Below are positions 1 through 33,034 of a stretch of DNA of 64,000 nt, piece after piece. The translations under genes and the position numbers were made by a program. The stretch covers positions 1,550,001 through 1,614,000 of the forward strand of contig JAUIRK010000898.1 of NCBI GenBank assembly GCA_030549495.1. The letters are read 5' to 3'. Within the stretch, counting starts at the first letter, position 1. The number at the start of each line of letters is the position of its first letter. Under the pieces are notes generated by a model. It saw only the letters and a program-made list of their open reading frames with translations. It ran no database searches and was not told where the DNA came from. Source of the DNA: Nectonema munidae. Lineage: Eukaryota; Nematomorpha; Nectonematoida; Nectonematidae.

Positions 1-1835
1 ATTACGCTCTCAATTCGTTTATATTGAAAATTAAACATTGAAATTTACATCAAGCTCCATTTGTGTCTTCTACAAAGCATTCAATCATTAGCAAATTAGC
101 TTCATTTCACTTTACAGATATCTTATTTTTTTTTATCAGATTCTAAATCAAAACTCTCACATGTAATTCTCAATCAGATTTCTGATTCAAATATTGAAAA
201 TGCAGGGCCAGTATCTGTTTAGAATTATCAATACGCGATGAGTGCCAGTTTTATAACTCAGTTTGGGGTGATTGTGGCGAACTTTATTTTTAACTGAGTG
301 GGTAATCTTAAATAACTAAGAGGGGGCTGGGACAGATGGGATACATTTTACATGTGAACGACTTTACCCTCGCACCGTCCATACCCGTTAATTGATCCTT
401 TCTCAAAATTTTAAAATCTGTGTATAGTAGAAGCCAATTATATTGTTTTGAGAATTTTAAAAGAACTCACTTTTGGCACTTTATAAAAACGAAATAATTA
501 GGCAAATTTGGAAATCGAATTTTTTTGTGAGAAATAATGTGGTAGCTTTCTTTAGACGTCCTGAAATATTCATTGACTATTTTTATAAACCTATATTGAC
601 TATTTTATTAATACTAAAATCAATGGGTTCAAGTCCTTTTGTGTCAATTTTAGACTATTCGTAAACAGGGCAATTTGTACTCTAGACGGTATCTAGTAAG
701 AATCCACTAAAACTAAAATGCGCGCTACTAAAATCCCCGAAAACTAAAATCCCAACTACCAAAATCACCGAAAACTAAGGAACCAGTGACCTTAGTTTTT
801 TGGATTTTTTGGAATTTTGTCATCGGCGATTTTAATTTTTGGCTTATTTTGGTAATGGGGATTTTGACTAGTAACCCCGAAGAAATACGCCCAAAATCGG
901 GTACGGTCTTGGGTACTAAAACCTGCTCTCAAATCAATGTATAAAATTCATAATCATAATTGTTTTCTAAGTAAAATAGTCAAATACAAGTGCCACAATT
1001 GAAAATATGACAAATATAGAAATGTGAGCTTTGTTTTTTACGATATTTCTGACATGTGGTACGGTTTTTTGGTTTTCTGCCGTTTTGGTTTTCGGCCCCT
1101 TTTGTTTTCGGCCCTTTTGACCAAGAACCTGATTTTCTGAAAAAATTATGAATGAAATTATGAAACTCTTTTTCATGTTGCTAAGTGTGGAGGCCCTTTT
1201 CAGGTCTCAAGTTGCTTAGCATTATTTTTTTATTACTTAAAAGATTTTTATTAAATTATATATAACTTATATTTATAATAAATTATAAAATTATATTAAA
1301 AATAATTAAATTAACTCAAAATGTGTCTTGGGAAAAGGATAGAAGACAATGTTCTAAAAATTTAGCAAGAGATCCATATGATTTTGGGCATAAGGGTTTC
1401 TAAGCAAGTTGCTTAATTTTTGACGTGATTTGAGTCCCGAACCTTTAGCAACTCAGTTGCTTATAAAAAAAAGGTGTATGAGATACAGTTTCTATGTCAT
1501 GATTCAAAAACGAAGTAATTATAAGTCTTGACTAATGAGCCTATTTTGTATGTAACACTCTTCACTATTTACTGATCTAAAAAAGGATGATATTCATATC
1601 AGAGTTTAAAGAAAAGTAAATTATTGGGGGCGGGGGCCATAGATTTAACCAAAAATTCTTGGATATGTTTATTACATGATTTTTAATTTCTTTTCTTTTT
1701 CATATTTCAAAAGAAATACGATTTTTAATCAAAGTCATCCATCCAGTTAATACTTTTTTGTGTCTTCTCCGTTAAGTTAGGCAGTAAATACGACTTTTTA
1801 AGATTTTTTCTTTTAATATTAAAAGTTTTTTTCAG
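1..1835. other. No gene seen; likely pecanex intron
   Basis: AT-rich sequence. The first visible pecanex exon is internal, so this stretch is intronic if the missing 5' exons lie further upstream. It holds foldback copy 1; no conserved exon was recognised. Confidence 0.5.
692..872. repeat. Foldback MITE, copy 1
   Basis: The two halves are imperfect reverse complements around about 784, with outer ends CTAGTAAGAATCC and GGGATTTTGACTAG. Each arm is built of repeats of the type 'GAAAACTAAAATC..CTACCAAAATC'. A second copy lies at 2128-2294. Confidence 0.6.
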
Positions 1836-22522
<20,687 letters not shown>

Positions 22523-23344
22523 TTAATTTATAGAGAGAAATTTTTTAATATCATTATTTTATTTACACAGTGAATTCCAAAAAAATATAAAGAGTTTAAA
22601 TATATTGTCAATAAAAATTAAAAATAAACATTTCCTATATATTCGTAATTGTAGTTTTGCCATTTTTCTTCTTAAAGTGAAAGTACGAGCTACTTGTCCA
22701 AGCGTACCCGAATTAATACACTAGCAGAAATCTATGCCCTAAGAAAGTTTAATTCACGGAAATAGACTTCAATTAGCTCATAACAAGACTTATTTCTGTG
22801 ATGCTATAATGAGTAGAAGGATATTTAAATAAAAACCGGCTTTAACGTAAAAAAAATTTATCGACCAATGATGTTACAGGGCAGTGATATGGTTTGGCTT
22901 GCATATAAGGAATTAGGGGTATTTGATTAGAAAAACAGAAGTTGTGAATGCGTGTAAAATAGAGTTGCAATTTATTTTTGAGCCTTCAAATTAATTTTCA
23001 AATTAAAAATGTATGCCAGTTTATAGCAGAAGTGCTTCCAGAATCTCTTTACCTGGGGGAGAGTACTAAAATTTTGAAAAATATTTTATAATATATCAAT
23101 TCACAATGTAACATATGCATTGTCCATGGATAAAATTGTTATTTTCTTGTTCATCATGATATAACTACCCAAAAATAATCATTCAATAAGTTTATATTTT
23201 TGTTTTGAGCTCTCAAGATTGATTTATTGATGTTTTCATAATTACCTGAAGGTTGCTTGATTTCCTTCTTAACTATAATGAATATTTATGTGTACAAATC
23301 AGAGCTTTTTTACTAAAAAAATAGATAATATAAATATTTTTTAG
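22523..23344. other. Pecanex 3' UTR and intergenic, no other gene seen
   Basis: AT-rich. Holds the pecanex 3' UTR and polyadenylation signal, then nothing recognised up to the piggyBac TTAA. Confidence 0.5.
22610..22615 (+). promoter_or_regulatory. Polyadenylation signal AATAAA for pecanex
   Basis: AATAAA 88 bp after the predicted stop codon, followed by a second AATAAA-like site about 10 bp on. The position is right for the pecanex 3' end; AT-rich background makes chance occurrence possible. Confidence 0.45.
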
Positions 23345-23809
23345 TTAATCCTTCGCTTGACGGACACCTTCAGAATAACGCCGTTGACCGAGTCCGTGCA
23401 TTTTTTACACTTAAAAAAAATACTGTGTTTTCAGCTTTTTTTTCCATCTGCGGCTTTAAAATAAGTTTTTGTGACAAATAAAAAATTAAATCTTAAGTTT
23501 TTTTACAATTTTTTTTGATTTTTACACTTTTTTACTCAAAAAATTTAACGCCATCTAAAAAAATTTTTTAAGTTTTATATCAACTTTTATTCGTTTTATA
23601 AACAATTCGATGCTTTTTTATATCCAGAATGCGTGCATACACAAATATATTTTGATGAATATCACCATATTTAAGTATTTTAAATATATAGAAGATAACA
23701 TTTGTTTTTATCGTGCTTGCTTTTACTTACTACATCTTTATTTGTGTTAAAATTGCACTCACGCACATTCTTAGCACCCATAATAAGCATCGTAAAATAT
23801 TTCAACATA

Positions 23810-24440
23810 TATTATGCGACCAAAGAATTTATTGAGTTTATACTATGCTTGCTATCTTTTTATATGTGGCCTCACTTAGTTATATTTTGAACAATTTAAG
23901 AATGCATGCATTCATGCACATTGTATATATATTTTTTATATTATTATCACCATAAGCCTCGTGGAATGTTTATTGCTACATAGAGAGAACCACCATAAGC
24001 CTCGTAGAATGTTTATTGCTACATAGAGAGAACCACCTTAAGCCTCGTAGAATGTTTATTGCTACATAGAGAGAACCACCATAAGCATTGTAAAATATTA
24101 TATTATGCGACCAAAGAATTTATTGATTTTATACTATGTTTGCCATCTTTTTATATGTCGCCCCACTTAGATAACAATTTAAAAATGTATGCATTCATGC
24201 ACATTGTATATATAATATTTCTTATATTATTATCACCATAAACCTCGTGAAATGTTTATTGCTACATAGAGAGATAATATTATATCAACCAACATAAACA
24301 TCGGACCAAAGAATTTATTGATTTTATACTGTTTGCTATCTTTTCATATGTGGCTACACTTAGATATATTTTATACAATTTAAGAATGCATGCATGCACA
24401 TTTTATATATTATATTTTAATATTATTATCACAATAAGCT
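23810..24440. repeat. Tandem repeats in piggyBac left arm
   Basis: Two nested repeats. A ~53-bp unit ('AAGCCTCGTAGAATGTTTAT...ACATAGAGAGAACCACC') occurs three times in a row at about 23950-24080 and again near 24240. A longer block beginning 'GACCAAAGAATTTATTGA' occurs at about 23818, 24109 and 24303. Confidence 0.8.
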
Positions 24441-24476
24441 TCGTGGATGTGGCTTTATCTTCAGTTATGAATAAAA

Positions 24477-26280
24477 TTGCCATATGCTCGTCGCAAGCTT
24501 TGTAAAACCGGTTTATTTGTTGTCATTTTTTCTTTCATAAAGCAGCTCTCTGTTCTCGCTTACAAGTTTAAATTAGCAATGTCTACTTCTGATGAAAGTT
24601 CTAATTTGTCTTCAAATTTCTCATCTTCTACATCTAGTGATTCTTTGAATTCTTCTGTGGACCTTCAAGAAGAAATGATAAAAATCTTGTTGCGCCAGAT
24701 TTGACCCGCTATTCCTGGGATCCTTCATCTACACTTAGAGGTAGAGTTGAAAGCATAAACATTAGAAATACTTCTAGACGTCCTCCAGGCCCTCAAGGTG
24801 CATGCAAAAATACTTCTAATATTTTAAAAGTTTTTAAAACCTTTCTAACTCCAGAAGTTACACAACATATTTATAACATGACGATAATTAGACTTGATTT
24901 AAATTATTCGTAAGTTTTTATTACTTGTTTCTATTTTTTTTTAAAAAAACTAATTTTAGATTAGAAATCCCGAAGCACCAAACTTGGAACATTGTTATAA
25001 AGTTTTTAAAATTCATCATCTTTTATCCTATTTTGCTGCTTTGCTACATATAGGTAAGAATGGTGATCAAAGAATCAAAACAACAGATTTATTTTCTTCT
25101 ACTTCTAATCCATTTTTGAGAGCTTCAATTGGGCGTGATATGTTTTTCCTTATTCATGTCTTTATAAGATTTGATGACAAAGAAAGACGCAATAAGTCTG
25201 ATAAAATAAGCGCTATTCGTTTCATCCATGACCACTTCGCTGGAGTTTTTTCTAAATTTTGGACACCTATACACGCTGTTACTATTGATGAACAACTGGT
25301 CAGTTTTAGAGGGGGCTGTCCAGTAAAAGTTTATGATCCTCACAAACCTGGCAGATATGGATTTAAACTATATCATATTTCTGATTCGAAGTCATATTAT
25401 TTTTTGCGGCCTGAAATCTATATTTCTGGTCTTCAAGACTCTTCTTATTTTTCTGGAGAAAATATAGTAAAAAGACTAGTTGAAAAGTCTAACGTTCCTC
25501 CAGGTTGTGGCCTTTATACTGACCGCTTCTTTACTTCACATTCGCTGGCCGTATTCCAAAAGTCTTTCTATTTGTGGCACTATAATGTCAAATAGAAGAT
25601 TCTTGCCAATAGTTTTTAGACCAAACCACCTGAAAGAGTTGAATTTAAATGAGTGTGAAAGTCGCATTATTTACTCAGATTATGTTTCGATCTGCGCTTA
25701 CGTTCCAAAAAGACATGCGCGTAGAAACTTCAAGGTAGTATACGTCTTGTCCTCTCAACACAGAAATGTTCAAATTACCAATATTAATTCAAAACCTGAA
25801 AGTATTCTTACTTATAACGAGCATAAGGGTGGTGTCGATGTTGGGAACAGAATGATACGAAGTTATCGCGCATATAAACCAACACCAAAGTGGACACTTG
25901 CTGCGTTTTGCAATTATTTAGATATTTGTGCTCTAAATAGTTGGATTATTTTAAGTTATAACTGCCCACAAGATTTTCCTAAAAGTAGAAAAAGTGGTAG
26001 AAAATTTTTTATTCAAAAGCTTGCTTTGGCTTTGTCAGAAGAAAGTATGAGAGTTCGTGCTTCTCTTTCCGAATTGCCCACAAATGTAAAAAGTCTTCTT
26101 TCTTTCTATGGAGTTTTGGATTCTGAGGCTGGTCCTAGCGTGCAAAGTAATAAAAAAAGAGCATCATCTCATTTTTGCATTTCAAAGTATAATAAAACGA
26201 CTAGAAAATGTGAAAAATGCAACTATTTTATTTGCAAAAGACACTCGTCTTTTTTTGCCTCAATTGTAAATAGGTTAGCT
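24477..26280 (+). pseudogene. piggyBac transposase, frameshifted
   Basis: A Ser/acidic N-terminus (SSNLSSNFSSSTSSDSLNSS) is followed by the DDE transposase core. The three aspartates are visible: D in TIDEQL (about 25287), D in YTDRFFTS (about 25521) and D in EHKGGVDVGNRM (about 25837). A C-terminal Cys/His cluster (CEKCNYFICKRH) matches the family zinc finger. Breaks: a stop/frameshift near 24700, a gap near 24913-24983 that may be a small intron (GTAAGT to TTTTAG), and a one-base loss near 25560. piggyBac transposases excise and insert at TTAA; this copy cannot make an intact protein. Confidence 0.92.
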
Positions 26281-26340
26281 TTCTTTTTTTCTTTTTATAA
26301 TAAAAATAAATTGAAGTATTTACTTATAACTACTTATAAG

Positions 26341-26412
26341 GGGGAATGGGTATATTGGTTAGCATGTTAGCCATCAAGTTCAAAGTCTTGAGTTCGAATC
26401 CCGTGCTAGCTG
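26341..26412 (+). other. tRNA-derived sequence (SINE head or degenerate tRNA)
   Basis: A good RNA polymerase III B box (AGTTCGAATCC at 26391) lies about 44 bp after an A-box-like TGGGTATATTGG, followed by a CCCGTGC end. Acceptor and T-stem pairing are poor, so it is not a functional tRNA. It sits inside the piggyBac right arm. Confidence 0.4.
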
Positions 26413-26814
26413 ATTTACTCATAGTTCGAAAAAGGCGGCCTTTATTGACCTTTTTGATGAAAACACCCCTAGATAACCTTACATATATTTATCATTATAA
26501 AAATTAAAGTATAATTAAAATATAATTAAATTTGTTTATACAAAAAAGTTTGTTTGTATTTTTCAAAAAAATTTTTTAGTAAATTTAAAATTTTATGTTT
26601 TTTATTAGTAAAAAAGTTAAATTTACGTGTACATTTTATGTAGGGTTGCTATGGAACATAAGGGACTAAATTTCATTTGAATTTTGCTGGTGTAAAAAAT
26701 GCATAGAGTCCGTCAAGCGAAGGTTAATCATTTTATTTAACATGTTGATTACAATCTTTTTTTATTTAAAATAACAAAAATACAACATAAAACATCTACA
26801 TTAAAAGCAATTTT

Positions 26815-28310
26815 TTACGGGATTGCCGATTGTGTTTTACTTCGCTTTCACGGAGAAAATTCCAGATATAATCGCGTATCATACTTTCGCTATATTATCC
26901 CGTGTAGCTTTCCTCAAAAGATCTAACGTTTTGGTGAAATCTTTCACCTGGTTCTTCTGAATAAGTCTCCCATATTCTCTTTGAAATTATCAAGATGCGC
27001 ATGAAGTACATGTAATTTTAGTGGCATCCGGTAACCCATATTTCGATAAGCCTCAACAAGTTCTTCAAATATTTCTGTGAAGTTATTGGACTTATGATTT
27101 CAAAGAAAACCTTTAACTAATGAAACAAAAGCTTTCCAAGCCGCTCGTTCAACCTCAGAGAGTGTTTCAAGGAAACTGACCGAATGAATGAGATGATTCA
27201 CTTGAGGACCAATAAATACTCCTGCCCTGATCTTATTTTTTGACAATTTAGGAAACATCTGCTGAATCATCTCTAAAGCTTTACCTTCTGGATCCAATTG
27301 CCTGACGAATTGTTTAACGAGGTCTAACTTGATGTGTAAGGGTGGCATTAAAATCTTAGTTGGATCAACAAGCCGTTTCTGCTTTACGTTACAGGTTCCT
27401 ATGTCATATTCACTTCTTGGCAACCAATTTCTTTTTTCGTAGTGAAGAGCTCTATTACAGCTGTCCCACAGGCATAAATAGCATGGATATTTGGTGAAGC
27501 CTCCTTGAAGCCCCATCAAGAAGCTAATGATCTTGAAGTCACCAATGATCTTCCAACTAAATTCTTCGTATTTCAACACACTTAATAATGTTTTAGCACT
27601 TAGTAAGGTTATTGTGATCTTTCTTTTGAACCGAATGAGCAAGAGGAATTGATGGCCATTGATTTGTGTTATGTAATAGAACAGCTTTAAGGCTTTTAGA
27701 TGAGCTGTCAATGAAAAGTTGACAGTTAAAAGTGTTACATGCAACATCCATAGCTTTGAAAAGTCCTCTTACATCGTTGCAGTAGCATAATTCATCTTTT
27801 AGTGTAAAAACACTGAACATTGGCTATGACGTTCTCTTTGAGAAGTAATTTTAACACTTTTGTGCAGTAAATCTTCAATCGAGAAATAAGAAGTTCAGAG
27901 CTAGATTTCATCAAAGCCATTTCTCTGATGAGATCATTGATATCCTCTTGATTTGGGTAGTATGGACATCTTTCATCTTTTCTTCGATGTTGAAAGTTTG
28001 CAGAAGTTGATGCACTTTGCTGATCTTCTGAATCATCACAACTCGTCTGATGAAAAGTATGAATCCCTTGATGGCGGCTGTGGTACAAGCAAGTCTGTTT
28101 TTATTATGAAGAACAGGAGCAATAGATGAAGGAATACTATGGTACTCAGTGGGAGGCGCGTTCTTTCCTTTTTGTTGGATCCTACATGCAGAAGTAGCAA
28201 TCAGTAGGTTCACGCCAGATGCGTGGTATAGCAAAACGCATAGCTCTTTTCTCACCTCTGTACCAGCCTTCAAGAATTCGGCGACAGTAATCGCAGATGA
28301 CATGAGGCAT
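26815..28310 (-). pseudogene. Repeat-family ORF of unassigned function, decayed
   Basis: Fragments in three frames give, in order, MRFAIPRIWREPTDCYFCM, YPNQEDINDLIREM, LCYCNDVRGLF, LFIDSSSKSLKAVLLHN, SIPLAHSV, a block with FLMGLQGGFTKYPCYLCLWD, LVDPTKILMPPLHIKLDLVK and a C-terminal GERFH-like region. I recognise this as a multicopy arthropod/cnidarian 'uncharacterised protein' family that behaves like a repeat; I cannot assign a transposon superfamily. Several frameshifts make it non-functional. It begins only ~90 bp beyond the piggyBac right end. Confidence 0.65.
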
Positions 28311-29514
28311 ATTTAAAATATATATTAGGCAAAATTAAAAAATGAATTTTAAATATATTTAAAAAGAGATATTTTAGTTTGTTCCAGGGCTCTACACCAT
28401 TTTTTCTGCTTTGTTGTATCACTATTGCTATTTCGACAATTTGTGCAGAAAACCAAAGTTTGAAATCTCAAATAAGTATTTTCTAGTAATTTGATCGACA
28501 ACAAAGCAGAAAAAGTAAAATATAGCACAGAAACAATCTAAAAAAATTCGTTTGTTACAGGGTGATCCTTTGATATGTTTTTTGTATGATTAAAAATTTT
28601 AATATATAAATTAGGTTATATTTAGTTATTAAAGGTGTATAGCTAAACTTTCATAAGTGTTGAGAGTGTGGGGGGGGGGGGGCTAGTACTGTTTTAGCCC
28701 ACTTCCTTTCTATCTGCCGCGATATATAGTATGTAAATTTAAGGTGTAGAGCATTATAAAAAATTTAATTCACTTCATATAATCTTTAGCTCAGAGTGTT
28801 CGGTACTAATAAATCATATTCGGTGTGTTAATATATTCATTTGCCTGACATTTTCGCTGTTTTGAAGTTGAAATGGTAATTTAATTTAAATTTTTTTAGA
28901 CTTTTTTTTAATTTATTTACAAATAAGAAAGAGTTGAGAGATGCAAAATATCGCTCAGACAAAAAAGGCCTTTTCTCTTTAGTCCATTGTATAGGCTGGA
29001 AATTCTTAACAGGCTAAAAGAAATATGTCTACGCATGAGCACATACTAACTTGAGACAAAATACAATAGTATTTCTGCATTTTTCATGTAAAACTCTTGA
29101 TTTTTTTGCAATACTCTTCAATTAAGATTCATAACTTTATATATAAATGTACTTAATCTAAAAAAACAATAAATATAAAACACGACCTTTTTTATATTGT
29201 ATAAAAGCATTGATATTAATCCTAAAATTTAAGCAACCCAGAGGTATATAAAAATAAAGAAGAAAAATAAGGCTTCAGTTAGGACACGCTAATCATGAGC
29301 AAATATTTTTATTTATTAAAACATTTTTGAAATTTTTATTTATTTACTGATTAGTCTCAGATTTGGGTATTTTTAAGATAAACATCGTTTATTGCGTGAC
29401 TACAAGTTGAAGATTGCTTTTAAATCTCCGCCAATGTATTTTTGTATCTATTATGTACCACAAGATTAAAATAAACGAGTAAATTATTTATTTGCTAGTA
29501 TCAAATAAACCGTG
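28311..29514. other. Intergenic, no gene seen
   Basis: AT-rich, with a poly-G run at about 28670-28682. No conserved coding sequence found. Confidence 0.5.
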
Positions 29515-32255
29515 ACCGGTAATTTGACTCTCGGTAGTCCAGAATCAAAAATTTTCAAAACACAGATAAAATTAGAAAATGTTTAAAAATTTAGGAAAGC
29601 TAAGAATATTAGCTTTTTTTGAAAAATTATTTTTCTTCTGTTTGAAAAAATAATCAAAATTTTCCAATCTTCTTAGTGCCCTAAATAAAGAACGTTTCAC
29701 CCAATCACTGAATTTTTATTAAATATGTGATTCATCATTTTTGTGAAATACTTCTTCACTTCTCATGTTGTACACTAAGCATCAAATCTTACATTATATG
29801 TTGTTCCCAGGCAGTCAATTCATTATAATCTAAATGACAACTGGGACAAGACATTTTATAAGCTATGTGATCTTAACTGGAATTTGCTGTCAATTTTATA
29901 TGTGATATTATCTTTGTCAAAATATTCTTCTCTATTTTTCTCTTTTAATAGCTTCTTTCAATTTTCTATGCATCATATGTCGTACATCATTTTTCATTAG
30001 TCTTTACTTGAAAACAATACATACACTATGCCCTACGTATTCAACAGTACTCGAGGAAAAAAGAAACTCATAGATGACTTTATATGAAGCACAGAAATAA
30101 AATCTTGACAAATCCAGTAAGACTTACGGAAATGCGAATTTAAGACTTGTAAAGCCAGAGTTCACACCTTGACGCAAGATGAAGATTGCACCATAATCAA
30201 GCATGTTGGTGAACATGAAGAGAGCTCATGTGCCTCTAAAACGAAAGTTCGCAAAATTTTAACAGGGTTATTAAAAGTACAAGCAACAACTTCCCAATAA
30301 CCTCGTCTTCATTAATTTCGTCTGTTTGCAATGACCTTGCTGAAAACGAAATGGCTAGCATGCCTTCAATGAGTTGTGTCAGCCGAAATATGAAACACTG
30401 GCGTCAGGCATTAGAAAGTGCTCCTCCAAATCCGCAAACTCGATTTGGTTACGAGATACCTAATGAATTCAAGTTTCTTGACACTGAAGAACTTTTTTTA
30501 CAATTTGATAGCGTTCAATCTGATGAAGACAGAAAACTTTTGTTTGCAACAAGCAAAGGTCTTGATGATGACTTGGTGAATGCGAAAAATTGAGCCGGAG
30601 ATGGAACCTTCAAATGCTCTCCAAATATATTCAATTGTATACGCTACATATTCAAATAGGTTCATTAAGTGTTTTACGACTATTCGCATTACTACCAAAC
30701 AAAAAGCAAGAGACTTACACTTGTCTTTTTACCCATCTTAAACAATTAAGACAAGGATTGAACCCTGAGAACATTATGCTTGATTTTGAAAAAGCTCATA
30801 TCAATAGTTTTTTTATGTCTTTCCTACCGCCTCTATTTCATGTTGTCTATTCCATCTATTTCAATATACAGAAAAGTATGTGGAATCGGGCTCAAGGCTA
30901 GATACCATCATGACAACGATTTTACTATAAAAATGAGATATTTTTCAGCCCTTGCCTTTCTTCCTCCCAATGATGTGATTGACGGATTTGATGAGCTTGT
31001 TGATGATGACGATCTTCCTCAAGAATTTGTGTCTTACTTCGAACTAACTTATATAGGATGTATACGAGGTAGAGGGAGTAGACAACGAAGAATTCCTCCC
31101 ACGTTTTCCGTTGATAGTTGGAATGCGCACTTTAAAATAGGCTCTGAAATGCCTCGCACAAACGACCATTTGGAGGGATATCACAACACACTACAAAGTT
31201 CTATAAGTTGCTCACTTCCCACTTTGTGGAAATTAATTACTAAATTGAAAAAGGAGGAGCAATTGGCTCAACCAAAAAAGGTACAATTTGATAGAGGTGA
31301 TACCCACAGCACAAAGAAAAAGTATAAAGATATGAACAAACGCATACTGACAATCATAGAAAAATATAGCGCGGAAATAAAAAAAGATTTTTTTAGGATC
31401 AATTGCTCATAATTTGCATCACTTCTAAACATTTAGTTATCTGAATTTTACCAATAAATATTTTAATATTTCAAAATTTCAATTTGTGTTTCTCTTATTT
31501 CATTTTATATCAAATAAAAAACTAACATGTTTTTCATTATATTATAAATGTTCCTTCTTTCAAGTTTTTCCCTCTGCCGATGTTTTGACTATTCAATGTA
31601 TATTCAAATCCAGCTCTCCATTTTGTTTAAAATAAAAATAGTGTCATTATGAGATTTATAAAATTGCATGTACACCCGAATGCTTAAACAACGAGAAATT
31701 TGAAAAAAATTTGTTTGTATTGTTACTTGATAATTTTAGAGATATTTATCTTTCAAACATAAACATAGAACTATCAATATTAAAATTCGCCGAGATATAA
31801 ACTACTAGAAGTTCATTTACGTGGGTTAAAGTGTTAATATTTATGTTTTTAAATGAAGTATTTACTTTATGCAAAGCTTTTATTCTAGTTACAAAAAGTA
31901 AAACTGGAACTTTTTTACTGAAACACAATAGAGAAAAGTATGAGAATAATTAGTTTACACTTGAACACAAATTTGAATAATTTCCGTTTATTCCTTCATT
32001 AATGTTATATTTAGCGAACTTTGGATAAAATAACTAAATTTTTTTCTCATTAATCATAATTTAAACCACATATACTTTTGATTGGATGAAACGCTTTTTA
32101 TTTAGGGCATTAAGAAGATTGGAAAGTTTTGATTTTTTTTTTCAAACAAGAAAAATAATTTTCAAAAAACGGCAAATATTCAAAGCTTTCCTAAGTTTTT
32201 GAACATTTTCTAATTATAATTTGTGTTTTGAAATTTTTCAATAATTACCGGGAAT
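29515..32255 (+). mobile_element. Mutator-like element (MULE) with long terminal inverted repeats
   Basis: About 180-200 bp at 29515-29708 is repeated as an imperfect reverse complement at about 32087-32255, sharing CCAATCTTCTTA.TGCCCTAAATAAA, a TTTGAAAAAA tract and CCGGTAATT at the outer end. Between them lies a MULE transposase relic. Long inverted ends are typical of Mutator-like elements. I did not find a convincing 9-bp target duplication. Confidence 0.8.
30120..31412 (+). pseudogene. MULE transposase with FLYWCH-like N-terminus, decayed
   Basis: The upstream part reads as a CEFKTCKARVHT...H.GEH zinc-finger fragment like FLYWCH. Transposase blocks follow in several frames: AGDGTFKCSP (first Asp), LFALLPNKKQETYTCLF, LDFEKAHINS (second Asp), YFSALAFLPPNDV, and TNDHLEGYH (Glu). 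The usual NW before AGDGTFK appears as N-stop (TGA at 30591). At least one more frame change occurs near 30800. Confidence 0.85.
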
Positions 32256-33034
32256 TGTCAGAGATTTATGATTTTATGATTAATAGAAATCATAAACTCC
32301 AAATGTTTCCTAGTAACATATTACAAATTTGGTAAAAATTTCTGAACTTTTAAAAAGTTGAAAGAGCAACATTTATATAAGTTCAGTCGATTTCCCTATA
32401 AAAGTGCTATATTATATAATTTTGAGATCTATAAGCTTCTTTATTTTTAGGACCACTTAAATTTTACACACTTTAGAAATAAAATATATAAATGCTCAAC
32501 ACTTTTTTTTACAAATATTTAGTGCTATCTAAGCTTCTATAAAAATATGATCTATATTTAGAATACAGTGCAAAATATATTATGTAGAGACTTAAAATAT
32601 GGTAAAATCTCGTAAGAAAAATATGGAAAATATAGAATGGGATTTTGGACTCCATAGATTCCAATGACCTTACATAATGTTGAATGAATATTGAATGTGT
32701 TAACTAAGTCTGATTTTTTAAAACTAAATTAAAAATTTTTTAATCAAGAATAAATAATTTTGTTATCCCCTTTCAAAAAGGGGGGATGTTATCTTTATTT
32801 TACTTTAATTAAAGTATATTTAATATGTTTGATTGATTGGAGAAGAATAGATGAGGAAAAGGGTAAACATCTTAAAGGAGGCAGGAATATTCAAAAATTG
32901 TTGAGCATCATCAAGACAGTATTTTCTCCGAAACAAAGATAAAAAGAATTGGATTTCACGGGTATTATTTTGGTACTAAGAAAACATCCATAAAAAATCT
33001 GTTGAGGTGTTAAAGAAAAATTGAAAGTCTGCCT
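32256..33034. other. Intergenic, INTS11 3' side
   Basis: No other gene recognised. A minus-strand AATAAA (TTTATT near 32795) lies about 240 bp beyond the INTS11 stop and may serve its polyadenylation. Confidence 0.4.

Larger units (their letters stand above)
23345..26727 (+). mobile_element. piggyBac DNA transposon, inactivated
   Basis: Bounded by TTAA at 23345-23348 and 26724-26727. The inverted ends share CCTTCGCTTGACGGAC and an inner TGCATTTTTTACAC block. The left end has one extra T after TTAA and about 28 extra bases between the two TIR blocks, including a partial repeat of 'GAGTCCG'. Inside are tandem repeats (23800-24440), a frameshifted transposase (24477-26280) and a tRNA-like stretch (26341-26412). 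Confidence 0.9.

Noticed and set aside
23702..24241. Two similar ~60-codon open frames
   Set aside because: They are the same tandem repeat in the piggyBac arm translated twice.
23810..24440. CRISPR-like look of regularly repeated blocks
   Set aside because: Intervening sequence is repeated too, the context is a eukaryotic transposon, and no cas genes exist here.
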